Under the pieces are notes generated by a model, which searched no databases, had not been told where the DNA came from, and saw nothing but the letters and a program-made list of their open reading frames with translations. This document shows, in pieces, positions 1 to 12,500 of a DNA stretch of 64,000 bases (its first letter is position 1; each line of letters starts with the position of its first letter). Source of the stretch: a virus. A program made the translations under genes and the position numbers. The DNA lies in the IMG/VR virus record IMGVR_UViG_3300010354_015978, positions 1 through 64,000 of that record, one strand, 5' to 3'.

Positions 1-4
1 AACC

Positions 5-3000
5 ATGGCCAAAACCACGAGACAAACAGCGATTTTTGGCGTTCAGGACTGGAAACGATTGTACCAGACCTACCGCGAGGGTGACTTTCAATCCTACGAC
101 TACGAGACCCTGCGCAAGAGTTTTGTGGACTACTTGCGATTGTATTACCCTGAAACCTTCAATGACTACATCGAGTCATCGGAGTTCATCGCGCTGTTGG
201 ACGTTATTGCATTCATGGGCCAGAGTCTTGCTTTCCGCAACGATCTCAATGCTCGCGAAAACTTTCTAGACACAGCCGAACGCCGAGACAGCGTGGTGCG
301 CTTGGCCAATCTCGTGGGTTACACACCCAAGCGCAACACCGCGGGACAGGGGTTTATCAAGTGCGTGTCGGTCAGTACCACGGAAAACATCGTGGACTTC
401 AACGGTATTAACCTCAGTAACATCACGATTTCCTGGGACGACCCCACCAACCCCAACTGGTTTGAGCAATTTACAACTATTATCAATGCAGCACTGGTAG
501 ACAGCCAGAAATTTGGACGCCCTGGCAATCGTCAGGACATCCAGAACATTGATACTAGCGAGTACACACTCAAGCTCATCCCCGGCTTCTTGCCCATAGT
601 GCCCTACAGCGCAGTGGTGGACGGCGTGAATATGCCGTTTGAAATCTGCAGCAGTAGTAGCCTGGGCAAGAATTATGTGTATGAACCTAGTCCGCGTCCC
701 GACGGCGCTTTCAACATTCTGTATCGCAACGACAATCAGGGATTTGGCTCGCCCAATACCGGATTCTTTTTCCTGTTCAAGCAGGGCGTGCTCCAGAATC
801 AAGACTTCAACTTGGCTGATGCGTTGCCCAACCGCACCGTGGACATCAACATTGAAGGTTGTAACAACGAAGATCACTGGCTGTACCAACTCAGTGACGT
901 GGGCGCCATCGCGGGCGAGTGGCTGTACGTAGACAATGTGTTCGCGGGTGCCACTGAACAGTTGGCTCCAGATCAGCGCAAGTTCTACAGCATCACCAGC
1001 CGGGCCAATGATCAAATCACACTGACTTTTGGTGACGGCGTGTTCAGTTCCATACCCGTGGGCTTGTTCCGCGCCTATGTGCGTGCCAGCAATGGTCTCC
1101 AGTACATCATCAATCCTGAAGAGATGCAGAACATCCAGATCCCCATAGCCTATACCAGTCGCCGGGGTCGCACCGAGACCATCACGTTTGTGGTCAGCAT
1201 CCAGGAGCCCGTGACCAACGCCCAGGCCCGTGAATCCTTGGACGAGATCAAGCAACGCGCACCCGCTCGTTACTACACGCAAAACCGCATGGTCAACGGC
1301 GAGGACTACAACAACTTTCCGTTTACGTTGTACAACAGCATCATCAAGAGCAAGGCCGTGGCACGCAGCAGCGTAGGTACCAGCCGCTATATTGATCTCA
1401 CTGATGTCACTGGCAAGTACAGCAGCACCAATATCTTTGCTGCTGACGGCGTATTGTATAGAGAGAACACCCTGCCCAGCGTGGAATTCTCCTGGTTGAA
1501 TCGCAACGACATCGTGGATGTGCTCAAGAACTCCGTAGAGCCTTTGATCAACAGTCGCGGCATGTTGCAGTTCTACTATGCCAACTTCCCTCGCCCGCCA
1601 CTCACAGTGATCAGCGCTCGCTGGAAGCAAAGCACCAGCATACTCAACGAGACCACAGGCTATTTCTACAGTCGCACACCCACCAATCCCTTGCCCATTG
1701 GCAGTTATACCAGCAACAATGCGCAGTATGTCACTGTGGGCAGTCTTGTCAAGTTCGTGCCACCAGCAGGATATTTCTTTGATGAGAAGAATAGACTCAA
1801 GGTAGGCACACCCACTCGCGCCAACGAGAAACTGGTACTGTGGGCCACTGTGACCAATATTGTGCTGGAAGGCACAGCACAGGGCCTGGGCAATCTACCC
1901 AATGGCATTGGTCCGGTCACGCTCAACAACTTCATCCCCAGCGAAGCCATCGCCGAACTGGTGATTCCCAAGTTTACCACAGACCTGCCGGAAAGCCTGG
2001 AATCCAGCATGATCCAGCAGATTGAACTGTATCGTGACTTTGGACTTGGCTATAACAATCTCACTGGCACCTGGTACATCATCACAGCCAGCAACCTCAA
2101 TCGTGACGCAGCGTTCAGCCGACGTTATGCACAGAACAATCAAGGACTCAACCTTGATGCATCCTGGTTGATCCAGTTTACCACGGACGGTCAGACCTAT
2201 GTGGTCATCAGCCGCAGTCTTGATTACCTATTTGCGTCGGTGTTGCAGACTAGATTCTTCTATGGAGACTCTGGTCAGATCTACGATCAAAAGACCGGCA
2301 GCGTGATCAACGACTTTATCAGTGTATTGAAGACCAATGCACAGCCCGACAACAACAATCCCTTGCCCGGTGATATCTTCATGGACATTATTGGACAACC
2401 GGTGCAAAGTGATGGCTTTGTCAATGACTACGAAGTAGTGGTGAGTTATCGCGACAGCGACGCAGACGGCGTGGCCGATGATCCTGACTTCTTTGACACA
2501 GTGGTGGCACCCAATGTTAGTTCAGCAACCAAACTGGTATTCTTCCAACAGGTCACAGACTTTGATAATCTCGAGCGATATCTCCCTTTGGAGCCCGGTG
2601 TGATCAATAGCGATTACGCCACACTTAATGACATTGAAATTGTCAAGTCTGAGTTTATCAATGGGCAACTGTTCTATGCTCGCACAGACCAGAAGTTTTA
2701 CGAACTCTTGATCGACGAAGTCAATGGCCTTTTGACACGCACCTTGGTGCCGCGCCTGGACTTCCGTGCCAGGACTGGACGCGGTGCGCTGGCATTCCAG
2801 TATCGACACAACACGCCGCTCACCAACGTCATTGATCCTGGTGCAACCAACATCGTTGACATCTATGTGGTGACCGAGGGCTACTACACCCAGTATCAAA
2901 ACTACGTCAAGGACACCACTGGCACGGTGCCCGAACCGGCACCTCCCACTATAGCGCAGCTCAACTCAGACTATGCCGAACTTAATGACTACAAAATGGT

Positions 3001-3514
3001 CAGTGACAACATCGTGCTCAATACAGTGGTGTTCAAGCCTTTGTTTGGAGCCAAGGCTCCCACTGAGCTGCGTGGCATCATCAAGGTGGTGCGAGCACAA
3101 AACACAGTGGCATCAGACAGCGAGATCAAGACGCAGGTCGTGGCTCGCATGAATGACTATTTCAGCATTGACAAGTGGGACTTTGGTGACAACTTTTACT
3201 TCAGTGAGTTAGCAGCCTATCTACACGAACGCTTGGGCAGCATCATCTCCAGCGTGGTCTTGGTGCCGTTGAATCCGCTCAAGACCTTTGGCGATCTCTA
3301 CGAGATCAGATCTGCACCCAATGAAATCTTTGTCAATGGTGCCACTGTGGCTGATGTTGAAGTCATTGATGCGCTCACACAGAGCAACATACGCAGTCAA
3401 ACACCCGTGGCTGGTTTGTATCCAGTAAATACAGTAGGCGCTGTGGACAGCGTCACTGTGGGACAGACCGGTATAGCACCGTTGACTACTAACAATAATG
3501 GCACAATGATCTGA
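5..3514 (+). CDS. T4 gp6-like baseplate wedge subunit (extended)
   Basis: Structural protein of the contractile-tail baseplate wedge. Residues about 28-115 carry the very conserved gp6 start: the YETLRKSFVDYLRLYYPE segment, then FNDYIESSEF, then a block ending NARENFLDTAERRDSVVRLA and GYTPKRN. The segment PARYYTQNRMVNGEDYNNFP near residue 420 is also typical of the family. At 1,169 aa it is far longer than T4 gp6 (about 660 aa); the extra length is mostly in the middle and C-terminal beta-rich part. The ATG at base 5 begins directly at the conserved N-terminus, so the start looks right although the upstream region is outside the window. The stop overlaps the next start (TGATG), which suggests translational coupling to the gp7-like gene, in T4 gene order. 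Confidence 0.9.
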   Translation: MAKTTRQTAIFGVQDWKRLYQTYREGDFQSYDYETLRKSFVDYLRLYYPETFNDYIESSEFIALLDVIAFMGQSLAFRNDLNARENFLDTAERRDSVVRLANLVGYTPKRNTAGQGFIKCVSVSTTENIVDFNGINLSNITISWDDPTNPNWFEQFTTIINAALVDSQKFGRPGNRQDIQNIDTSEYTLKLIPGFLPIVPYSAVVDGVNMPFEICSSSSLGKNYVYEPSPRPDGAFNILYRNDNQGFGSPNTGFFFLFKQGVLQNQDFNLADALPNRTVDINIEGCNNEDHWLYQLSDVGAIAGEWLYVDNVFAGATEQLAPDQRKFYSITSRANDQITLTFGDGVFSSIPVGLFRAYVRASNGLQYIINPEEMQNIQIPIAYTSRRGRTETITFVVSIQEPVTNAQARESLDEIKQRAPARYYTQNRMVNGEDYNNFPFTLYNSIIKSKAVARSSVGTSRYIDLTDVTGKYSSTNIFAADGVLYRENTLPSVEFSWLNRNDIVDVLKNSVEPLINSRGMLQFYYANFPRPPLTVISARWKQSTSILNETTGYFYSRTPTNPLPIGSYTSNNAQYVTVGSLVKFVPPAGYFFDEKNRLKVGTPTRANEKLVLWATVTNIVLEGTAQGLGNLPNGIGPVTLNNFIPSEAIAELVIPKFTTDLPESLESSMIQQIELYRDFGLGYNNLTGTWYIITASNLNRDAAFSRRYAQNNQGLNLDASWLIQFTTDGQTYVVISRSLDYLFASVLQTRFFYGDSGQIYDQKTGSVINDFISVLKTNAQPDNNNPLPGDIFMDIIGQPVQSDGFVNDYEVVVSYRDSDADGVADDPDFFDTVVAPNVSSATKLVFFQQVTDFDNLERYLPLEPGVINSDYATLNDIEIVKSEFINGQLFYARTDQKFYELLIDEVNGLLTRTLVPRLDFRARTGRGALAFQYRHNTPLTNVIDPGATNIVDIYVVTEGYYTQYQNYVKDTTGTVPEPAPPTIAQLNSDYAELNDYKMVSDNIVLNTVVFKPLFGAKAPTELRGIIKVVRAQNTVASDSEIKTQVVARMNDYFSIDKWDFGDNFYFSELAAYLHERLGSIISSVVLVPLNPLKTFGDLYEIRSAPNEIFVNGATVADVEVIDALTQSNIRSQTPVAGLYPVNTVGAVDSVTVGQTGIAPLTTNNNGTMI

Positions 3515-6500
3515 TGGCACTGCGCAGGACTATTGATCTATTACCGGAGATCTTCAAGACCGAGGCCACTCGGCAGTTCTTCGCCGCATCCATAGATCAA
3601 ATCGCGCAAGAGCCCAGCCTCAAACGCATACAAGGTTATGTGGGTCGCAAGGTCGGCGCCGGTGTCAACCCGCTGGACAATTACGTCACAGAGCCCACGG
3701 CCACACGCACCGACTATCAGTTAGAGCCTGGCGTGGTGTTCCTGCGTCCCGACACCAGCACAGCATTTGATGCCATAACCTATCCTGGCATGATCGATGC
3801 GCTCAATGCCAACAATGCCAACACACGCCGAGAAGATCGACTGTTTGAGCAGCAGTACTATGCCTGGGATCCTTTCTGTGATTTAGACAAGTTCAGCAAC
3901 TATAGCCAGTATTATTGGCTGGCCAATGGCCCTGATCCCGTGGATGTGTCGGCCACGGCCATACCACTGACCGATGATTTCACTGTGACACGCAATGTGT
4001 TGGACTACAATTTTTCCGGCATAGATGGCGGCAATCCAGTGATCACGCTGGCGCGTGGCGGCAGTTATAATTTTGCGGTCAATCAGCCTGGCCACAAGTT
4101 CTACATACAGACAGCACCCGGCGTCAGCGGAACTCTGCCAAGTTCGCCCAACATCAGCAGTCGCAATGTGTTGGGTGTGCTCAACAACGGTGACGACAAT
4201 GGCACGGTTCAGTTCAATGTGCCTCGCAAAGATGCGCAGAACTTTTATTTTGGGCTGGCACAACTAGACACACCCGTGGATCTCGTGACCGAGACCCTGT
4301 TGTTCAATCAAGTCAACAACGTCTACGTGGAAGACTTCCTGGCCAACAACCCAACAGGCATTGATGGCATCACTGAGCTCAACGGGCTCAACCTGGTGTT
4401 TACCAATCGCATAGGCGATGTCAACGGCGGCGGCTGGAAATACGAAAGCCAGTACGATCCCTTGATTCGTACCACGCCTGATCGCGTGGGCTATTACATC
4501 AGTTATGACATAGTTCCGCGCACCACGCCCGATCGTTACAGCACCACTGTCAGTTATGACATTGTGACACGCACCGTGGCCAATCGTGTGGCTCAAAATG
4601 AAAGTTTTGATATCGATGGCTATGGATACGACAGCAATCTACAACCCTATGCTTTTCCCATCTTGGTCACTCGCGGTCCCTTTGACCCTGCTGATGGACA
4701 GCCCGGAACCTTTGACTACGATCCACAAGACAGCAGTGAAGAATACGGCTTTGACCAGCCCGAGATAGAAGTCATAACCGGTGGCCCTGCAGATCCTCTC
4801 GACGGCACACCTGGCACGTTTGATGCCTCGCCGTATGAGCAGCCACAAGTGCTGGTGGTGTCGGGTCCGCCTGATCCCTTGGATGGACAGGAAGGCAGTT
4901 ACGACAGCTTGCCATTTGATGAGCAAACGCCCATCACTGCCCGCAATACACGTTATAGCGTGTGGCAGATCCAGTATGTCTACACCGGTGACCGGCCCTA
5001 CATGCGTCTTGCCAGCGTGGCAGATATACCCCAGGACACTCGATTCCGTGTGCGGTATGGGGCAGAATACAGCAACACCGAATGGTGGAAAGATCAAACT
5101 GGTTTCATAGTGCGTGTGCCTTCGCTCAGTGCTGTGCTGGATGAACTATGGTATCAAGACAGCAGCAACCCTGACATCTTTGGCCAGATCAAACTGGTAG
5201 ACATCGCGAATCCACAACCCATCAGCATCGATGACATCATTGGTGCCACCAACTATACCAGCCCCAACGGCGTAAAATTTACCAACGGGCTCATGATTCA
5301 GTTCCGCGGACCCACGTTCCCAGAACAGTATCGCAATCAAAAGTTCTACGTAGAGGGAGTGGGTACCGGGCCCGGAATCGGCAAGCGAGTGGGCTTTGTT
5401 GATGGCCAGGCTTACTTTGGCCCGTTCCATATCTACCAAGGTGTCAAGCTCACCGGTGCTCTGCACGACGAGACCACGTTCCAGCAGATTATCTATGACA
5501 CTGCGATAGAAAGTATCATCAACGCTGGTCGCGCTTTTACCCCGGAACGCGAAGTTGACCGCGCTCGATCCGGTCTAGGCAGCCAGGCCATTGATGGCGT
5601 GTTGAAAAACAACGGTATCATCTTGGTGCCGGTGTCGGAGATGGTGACGCCAGAGCCTTACAATCCTGATGTGCTGGAACCATTTGATGGCAATGCTGTA
5701 CTGTTGGGCACTTTTAATGTAGTCAACAGCCAGGATCCTCTCTATGTGCGCGGTGTGCGCAATGTGACCTGGGCGCCATTGTATCAATGGAATGAAAGTC
5801 TACAACAGTATGTAGAGATCAGCCAAGGCACAGAAACCTTTACGCCCGACCAGTGGGTATCAGACCGCTGGGGCGGAGGCGTGGGCTTTGACAATGGTGG
5901 TTTTGATAACACTCTCAACAGCCCCGTTACACCGGACTACATCACTATCAATCGTGCCAGCAGTGACCGCAACAGTTGGAGCCGCAACAATCGATGGTTC
6001 CACAAAGATGTCATTGCCTATACCGCTGAACTCAACAAAAACTATCCGGTCTACGACAACAATCTACGTGCCAAACGTCCCATCGTGGAGTTTAGGCCCA
6101 ACCTAAGACTGTGGAACCAAGGCACACAGGCCAAACCTGCGGTCAATGTCATTGACTTCAACACCACCGATGCCATAAGCCAGGTCAATGGACAGATTGG
6201 CTACGGTGCTGATGGTTATGAATTCCGCAACGGATCACGCATCATATTTGCCGGCGACACTGACCTACAAGTGCGCAACAAAATTTATCGCGTTGAATTT
6301 TTTGATCCCGATGACAGCGGTAAGTTGATCATACGTCTAGTGCCCGAGGTCAACAACGATGCACTGATCAATCAGACCGTGACCTGCCTCAATGGTGCCA
6401 CGCAACAAGGCAAGGTATTTTGGTTTGACGGTGCTACTTGGCTGGATGGTCAGCAGAAAACCGGTGTCAATCAGCCACCGCTGTTTGATGTCTATGATCT

Positions 6501-9500
6501 GGATGGCGTGAGCTTCAGCAATCAAGCCAAATACCCCAGCACTACTTTCCGAGGCAGTCGACTGTTTGGTTATGCTCGCGGCGAGACTGCCGTGATTGAT
6601 CCTGTCTTGGGTTTCCCTTTCAAGTATCGCAACATTGACAACATCGGCGATATCGTCTTTGAAAACTATCTCTACACCGACAAATTTGTCTACGTGCGCG
6701 ACCGCGTGAGTTACGAAATGGACGTGGGCGATGGTTTTGTAAGACAATATCAAGATCGTGTGAGTTTCTTTGATCAGATCGGTTGGCAGCCTGCGGCAGC
6801 GCGTAGTCGCCAGCGGCAGGTGTTTAGATTCATCTACAACGATGAACCACTGCTGTTGGATGTGCCCATTGACACCGCCACAGTGTTTGCGCCTGTGCAG
6901 ATGTTCATTAACGGCGTGTTTGTGGATCCCACAAAATACACTGTGACTACCACGGCGCTGAATGCTACTATTACCCTAGTTGATCCGCCGCCCGTGGGCA
7001 CAACGATTGAAGTACAGATGTTTGGACCTGAGCCCAGCGATTTTGCCTTCTATCAGATCCCAGTCAACTTGGAAAACAATGCCAGCAACGATGATCCCAT
7101 AGATTTCACGTTGGGTGGCATCCGCAATCACTACGGTACCATTGGACAGAATCTGCGCAACATTCAAGGGCCTGTCAATGGTGCCAACAACACCCGCGAC
7201 CTTGGCAACATCATTCCTTGGGGCAACAGCATCATACAAAACTCTGCGCCCTTGGTACTGCCCAGCGTGTTCTGGCGCCGCGGAGAGTTTGCTTTCTTTC
7301 AAAGTCTGGAATTCAGCAGCCGCGAGTACACCAAGTACAAGGCGCTGTTGCTGGATCTCGCGGCCAAGGGCGACTTTATCAACTACACTCCCACGCAGAT
7401 CTTGGATCTCGTGGTAGAGCAAATCAGCCTGGGCAAGACCGAACAGTTCCCATTCTATTGGTCAGACATGTTGCCTTCGGGTGATGTCTACACCGAACTC
7501 AATTATACATTCACGCCCATCAGCACCAACACCTTTGATACCACGCGCATCTATGACTTTAACAGCAGCAACTACCAAAGTGTCATGGTGTTCCTCAACG
7601 GTGAGATACTGACTCGCGATTATGACTACATTGTGCCCGACGATCGGGCCGTAGTGATCATAACACGCACTCTGCAGGATGGCGATCAGATACAACTGCG
7701 CGAATACGCCAATACCTATGGCAGTTACGTGCCCAACACGCCCACCAAGATGGGCATGTATCCCGCTTACCGACCACAGATGTACCTGGATGAGTCATTT
7801 GTTGAACCACGCATGGTTATCCGGGGACACGACGGTAGTATAACGTTTGCGTTTGGTGACTTCCGTGATCAAGTATTGCTGGAATTTGAAACTCGAATTT
7901 TCAACAACATCAAGATCAATACCCCTGTGCCCCTGATCGCACAGGATGTGATTCCGGGTCAGTTCCGCGACACTGGTTGGAGCCTCAGCGAAATCACCAG
8001 TATCATGCTGCCCAGTTTCTTGACCTGGGTGGGCCTCAACAGCATTGACTACACATCTCAGGCCTACACCGCAGGCAATCCTTTTACCTACAACTACAGT
8101 CAGAGTCAAGACAAGATCGATCGTAGACCGCTGCTGGGCAACTGGCGCGGCATCTACAATTATTTCTATGACACACTGACACCCAATCTCACACCCTGGG
8201 AAATGTTGGGCTTTACCGAACAGCCTGATTGGTGGGAAACACGCTACGGCCCAGCGCCCTATACATCAGGCAACATGGTGTTGTGGGAAGATCTAGCCGC
8301 AGGCTACATCGCAGATCCTATTGAGCCCTACTTTGATCCGCGCTTTGCGCGTCCCGGCCTGACATCAGTGATTCCTGTTGGCAGCGAAGGCGAGATTTTG
8401 AGTCCGCTCAAGAGCGTGGTGGGCAATTACGACGCCACTAGTTTCCAACGCAGCTGGACCTTTGGCGATGATGGCCCGGTAGAAAATGCCTGGCGCACCA
8501 GCAGCGTATATCCCTTTGCTGTGATGCGACTGTTGGCTTTGACACGACCTGCCGAGTTCTTTGGATTGTTTGTGGATCGCGATCGCTACAAGTTCAGTGA
8601 CACGCTGCAACAATTTGTTTGGAACGATCGCTATCGCATCAATCCCAAGGACTTGGCTCCCTTGTACGGCAGCGGCACCAGCCGAGCCAGTTACATCAAC
8701 TGGATTGTGGACTACAACCAGCAGGGCGGCACCAACAGTCAAGCCAGCCTGACTCGCGACCTAGATAATCTGGACGTAAGACTGTGCTGGCGCTTGGCTG
8801 GTTATAGCAGCAAGAATCTCCTGCAGCTCTTTACCGAGCGCAGCACACCGCAGGGAGAAAATCGCAGCCTGTTGCTGCCCGATGAAAGTTACCAACTGCT
8901 GCTGTACACCAACGTACCGCAGAACATTGTGGACTACAGCGCCTGCATGGTCATGGTGTCTGCCAACGGCTGGCAGGTGATTGGTTATGATCTACAGCGC
9001 AATTTCTTTGAAATTCTGCAGAGCAACATCGCTGGTCCCACCACAACTATCAGCGCCAACGGCAGCACCGAGCGTGTGGCCACCAGTTACCTTGACAACA
9101 TCGTGCAGGTGCCCTACGGCTTTGAGTTTACAAGCCGTGCTGCGGTCTGTGACTTCTTGTTGAGTTACGGCGCGCTATTGGAGCGCCGAGGCTTCCAATT
9201 CAACCGTACTGAAAACGGCTATCTTGTGGATTGGAAACAGATGGCCATTGAATTCCTGTACTGGAGCAATCAAGGCTGGGGTTTGGGCACAGCCATCAAC
9301 CTCAACCCCGGCGGCGTAGAACTGTTGATCACCCGACCCGGTGAGATCGCAGCACCCTTGTTCCCCACCACAGCCGGCAACTACATACTCAACCAGAACC
9401 GTGGCATAGTGCCCGCGGCCGATTTGGTGATAGAACGTGTTGACAACACGCTGCGTATCAACAGCCTGGCTGCCAATACCATAAACTACGTCAGTCTCAA

Positions 9501-12500
9501 GTTCTTTAGTTACGAACACATGGTGATACTGAACAATCGCAGTATCTTCAATGACTTGGTATACGACCCTGCCACCGGTGCTAGACAGAATCGAATTCTA
9601 GTGGCCGGTGCTGTCAGCAACGAATGGAACGGCACCGTGAACGCGCCAGGATTCGTTCTCAATCAGGACAATATACCGCAGTGGCGCCCCAATGTCAAAT
9701 ACACCAAGGGCGAAATAGTTTTGTTCAAAGACGAGTACTGGTCAGCGTCCACTATCATACAGCCCACAGCAGAGTTTGATTACAGCCAGTGGATCAAGAG
9801 CGACTATGCCGAGATCCAGAAAGGCCTGTTGCCCAACAGCCCGCTCAGCAGCAACGAGCTGGCCACGGCCTACGATGTCTACCAAGCCAACCTTGAAAGC
9901 GAAGTTGACTTGTTTAGTTTTGGTCTCATAGGCTTCCGTCCAAGACGCTACATGCAGCTCTTGGATCTCAGTGACATCAGTCAAGTCAATCTCTACAAGC
10001 AGTTCCTGAAGGACAAGGGAACCACACGGGCCACAGACATTTTCAATCTTGCCAACCTTGGCAAAGAAGTCGCACGTTATGACGTATATGAAAACTGGGC
10101 CATGCTGCGCAGCGTGTATGGCGCCAATGCCAATCGCAGTTTCTTTGAAGTGGTGCTGAACGAGGCCAATCTACAAAGCAACCCCAGTATCATACAGATT
10201 GTACAGAGCAGCGTGGATCAAAGCGAGGCTGATCAAAAGATCGTGTTGGAAGATGTTTGGAAGAGCAGTTATGCCCTGACCACGCCCAACATACTGCCAG
10301 CAACGTTGAATCCCACTGTGCCAGAGCAAGGGTTACCAACTGCTGGTTATGTCAATCTCGATGACGTGGACATCACGATATTTGATCTTGACCAGCCCAC
10401 AGATCCCACGATAACACAACAGATCAACGTGGGCACCACTATCTGGGTGGCGCGTGTCAACACTTATGATTGGAACATTTATCGTGTAGAAAAAATTCCT
10501 GCCACAGTGACGCAGATCTCCGACAACCTAGACGGTGCCAGCCTGGTGACATTTACCAGCGAACACGGACTTGGTGTGGGCGATGTCTTGATCATCAAGT
10601 ACTTCAGCACCGACGTAGATGGCTACTATCGAGTGTTGAGTGTGCCCAGCATCACCACTGTGACCATAGCATACGAATTCACCGGATTCCAGACCACGCA
10701 AGAAGGCACCGGCTTGGCCTTGACCTTGCAGACTGCGCGTGTGAGCGAGCCCAGCAAGATCAGTGAGTTGCCTTATGCCACACAACTGTTCCCTGGTGTC
10801 CGAGCTTGGGTAGACCAAGACAGCCAAGGTCGCTGGAGCGTGCTGGAAAAGACCGATGCGTTTACAGCAGGCGAAACGCTGACAGCCGAAGTACCCATAT
10901 TGGCCAGCAAGTTTGGTGGAGCCATTAGTCAAGGCTTGTTTAACCGCACAGCGTTGATTGGATCGCCGGACTACAATCCTGAAAGTCTGGCAAATCCGCC
11001 GGGCGCCATCTATAACTTTGTCAGCGATGAAGAAGAACGTCTGGTTCAAAGAAGCGCCACAGTGCTCAATGCCACTGGCGCCAGCAAATATGGATTCAGC
11101 ATCTATGTGGGCGACCAGACCTGGAGCGTGGCCGGCGCACCTGCCAGCAATGACAACGTGGGCTATGCTACCACCACCTACGTAGAACCGGGCACACAAG
11201 ATTTTACCATACGTCAGCTCTTGGTGCCGCCTGATCAAGACTTTGGTGCTGCCGAGTTTGGCTATGCGGTAAGCATGAGCGAAAATGAGCGCTGGATGTA
11301 CATTGGCGCTCCTGGCAAGAACAAGGTTTATGTTTATGATAAAGTTGACGTGCAAGAACAACGTGTTGACTATGTCAGTGATGGATTGACCAACAATTAT
11401 ACCTACAGCAACGATATAATTGTGGACTACACACAACCCGAACAGATCAGAGTGTTCGTGGATGACAACCTCTTGGATTATCAGGAAGGTGATTACACAG
11501 TCAGTGGTGGAACACTCTATTTGACTGTGGTTCCCGAGGCTGGCGCTGACATCAGCATACGTCGTAACCAAGTCACTCAGTTAGATCGTCGTGTGGTCAG
11601 TGACTATACTCCTCAGAACCTTTACGCGCCGCGGCCTCCCTTGCCCGACAGCAGCATTCCGCCCGAAGGCAGCGGCGCTGAATTTATTATAACTAACCAG
11701 CGTGGCATCTATGTGCTAGGACAAATCACCGGTGGTATTGATTACAGAGTGGACGACTTGTTGCGCGTTCCCGCCACAGACCTTGAAACACAAGACGTAC
11801 CGGCGCCGCCCAATCTCACTCCCACTTTTGTGACCAGTTCTGTGGATCTTATCACCGTAGATGACACCACCGGCATCCTGCCTGGTATGTCTGTATACGG
11901 CACAGGTTTTGTGAGCGGTCAATATGTTACATCCGTTATAAACGGTACTCAATTCATTGTGAGTGCGTTGCCAGATTCAGCACCCTCGGGCACATTGACC
12001 ATTGGTCATGATTTGCTGATTAAAATCACAGGCGTTGACACAGATGGTGCTATCCTGTCCTTTACGGCCAACACCGAAAATGCCGCATACCCCGGTGGTG
12101 TGACCACAGGGGCAGTATTTCCCTTGGACCAATATCTCTATACTGCTCAAAACATATACAGTTTCGTGGTCAACGTCAATAATCAACTTTATCGTCCACA
12201 CTTTGACTATGAATTCAACACCGACAGCGCATACAATTACCTAGAGTTGATTTTCAACACAGTGCCGCCCGCGGGCGCTACCATCACGGTCAGCAGCGAT
12301 AGTTACTACAACTTCAACCAAGTCTTGACTGTGCCCGGCCTGGCCGGCGATGCAAGATTTGGACACAGCATTTCGGTCAATCGCACAGGACAGTTGATAG
12401 CAGTAGGCGCACCTGGTGCCAACGCTGCTGCCGGTCTTGCTTATTACTTTGTACGCGCAGCCCAGGCATTCCAAGTACAGAGCACAGACACTACTACCTT

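Noticed and set aside
266-1630. 454-residue open frame on the minus strand
   Set aside because: It lies wholly inside the gp6-like gene, has no family features and comes from the codon bias of the plus-strand gene.
10528-11571. 347-residue minus-strand open frame
   Set aside because: Antisense to the giant structural gene, with no conserved motifs or ribosome site; a shadow frame.
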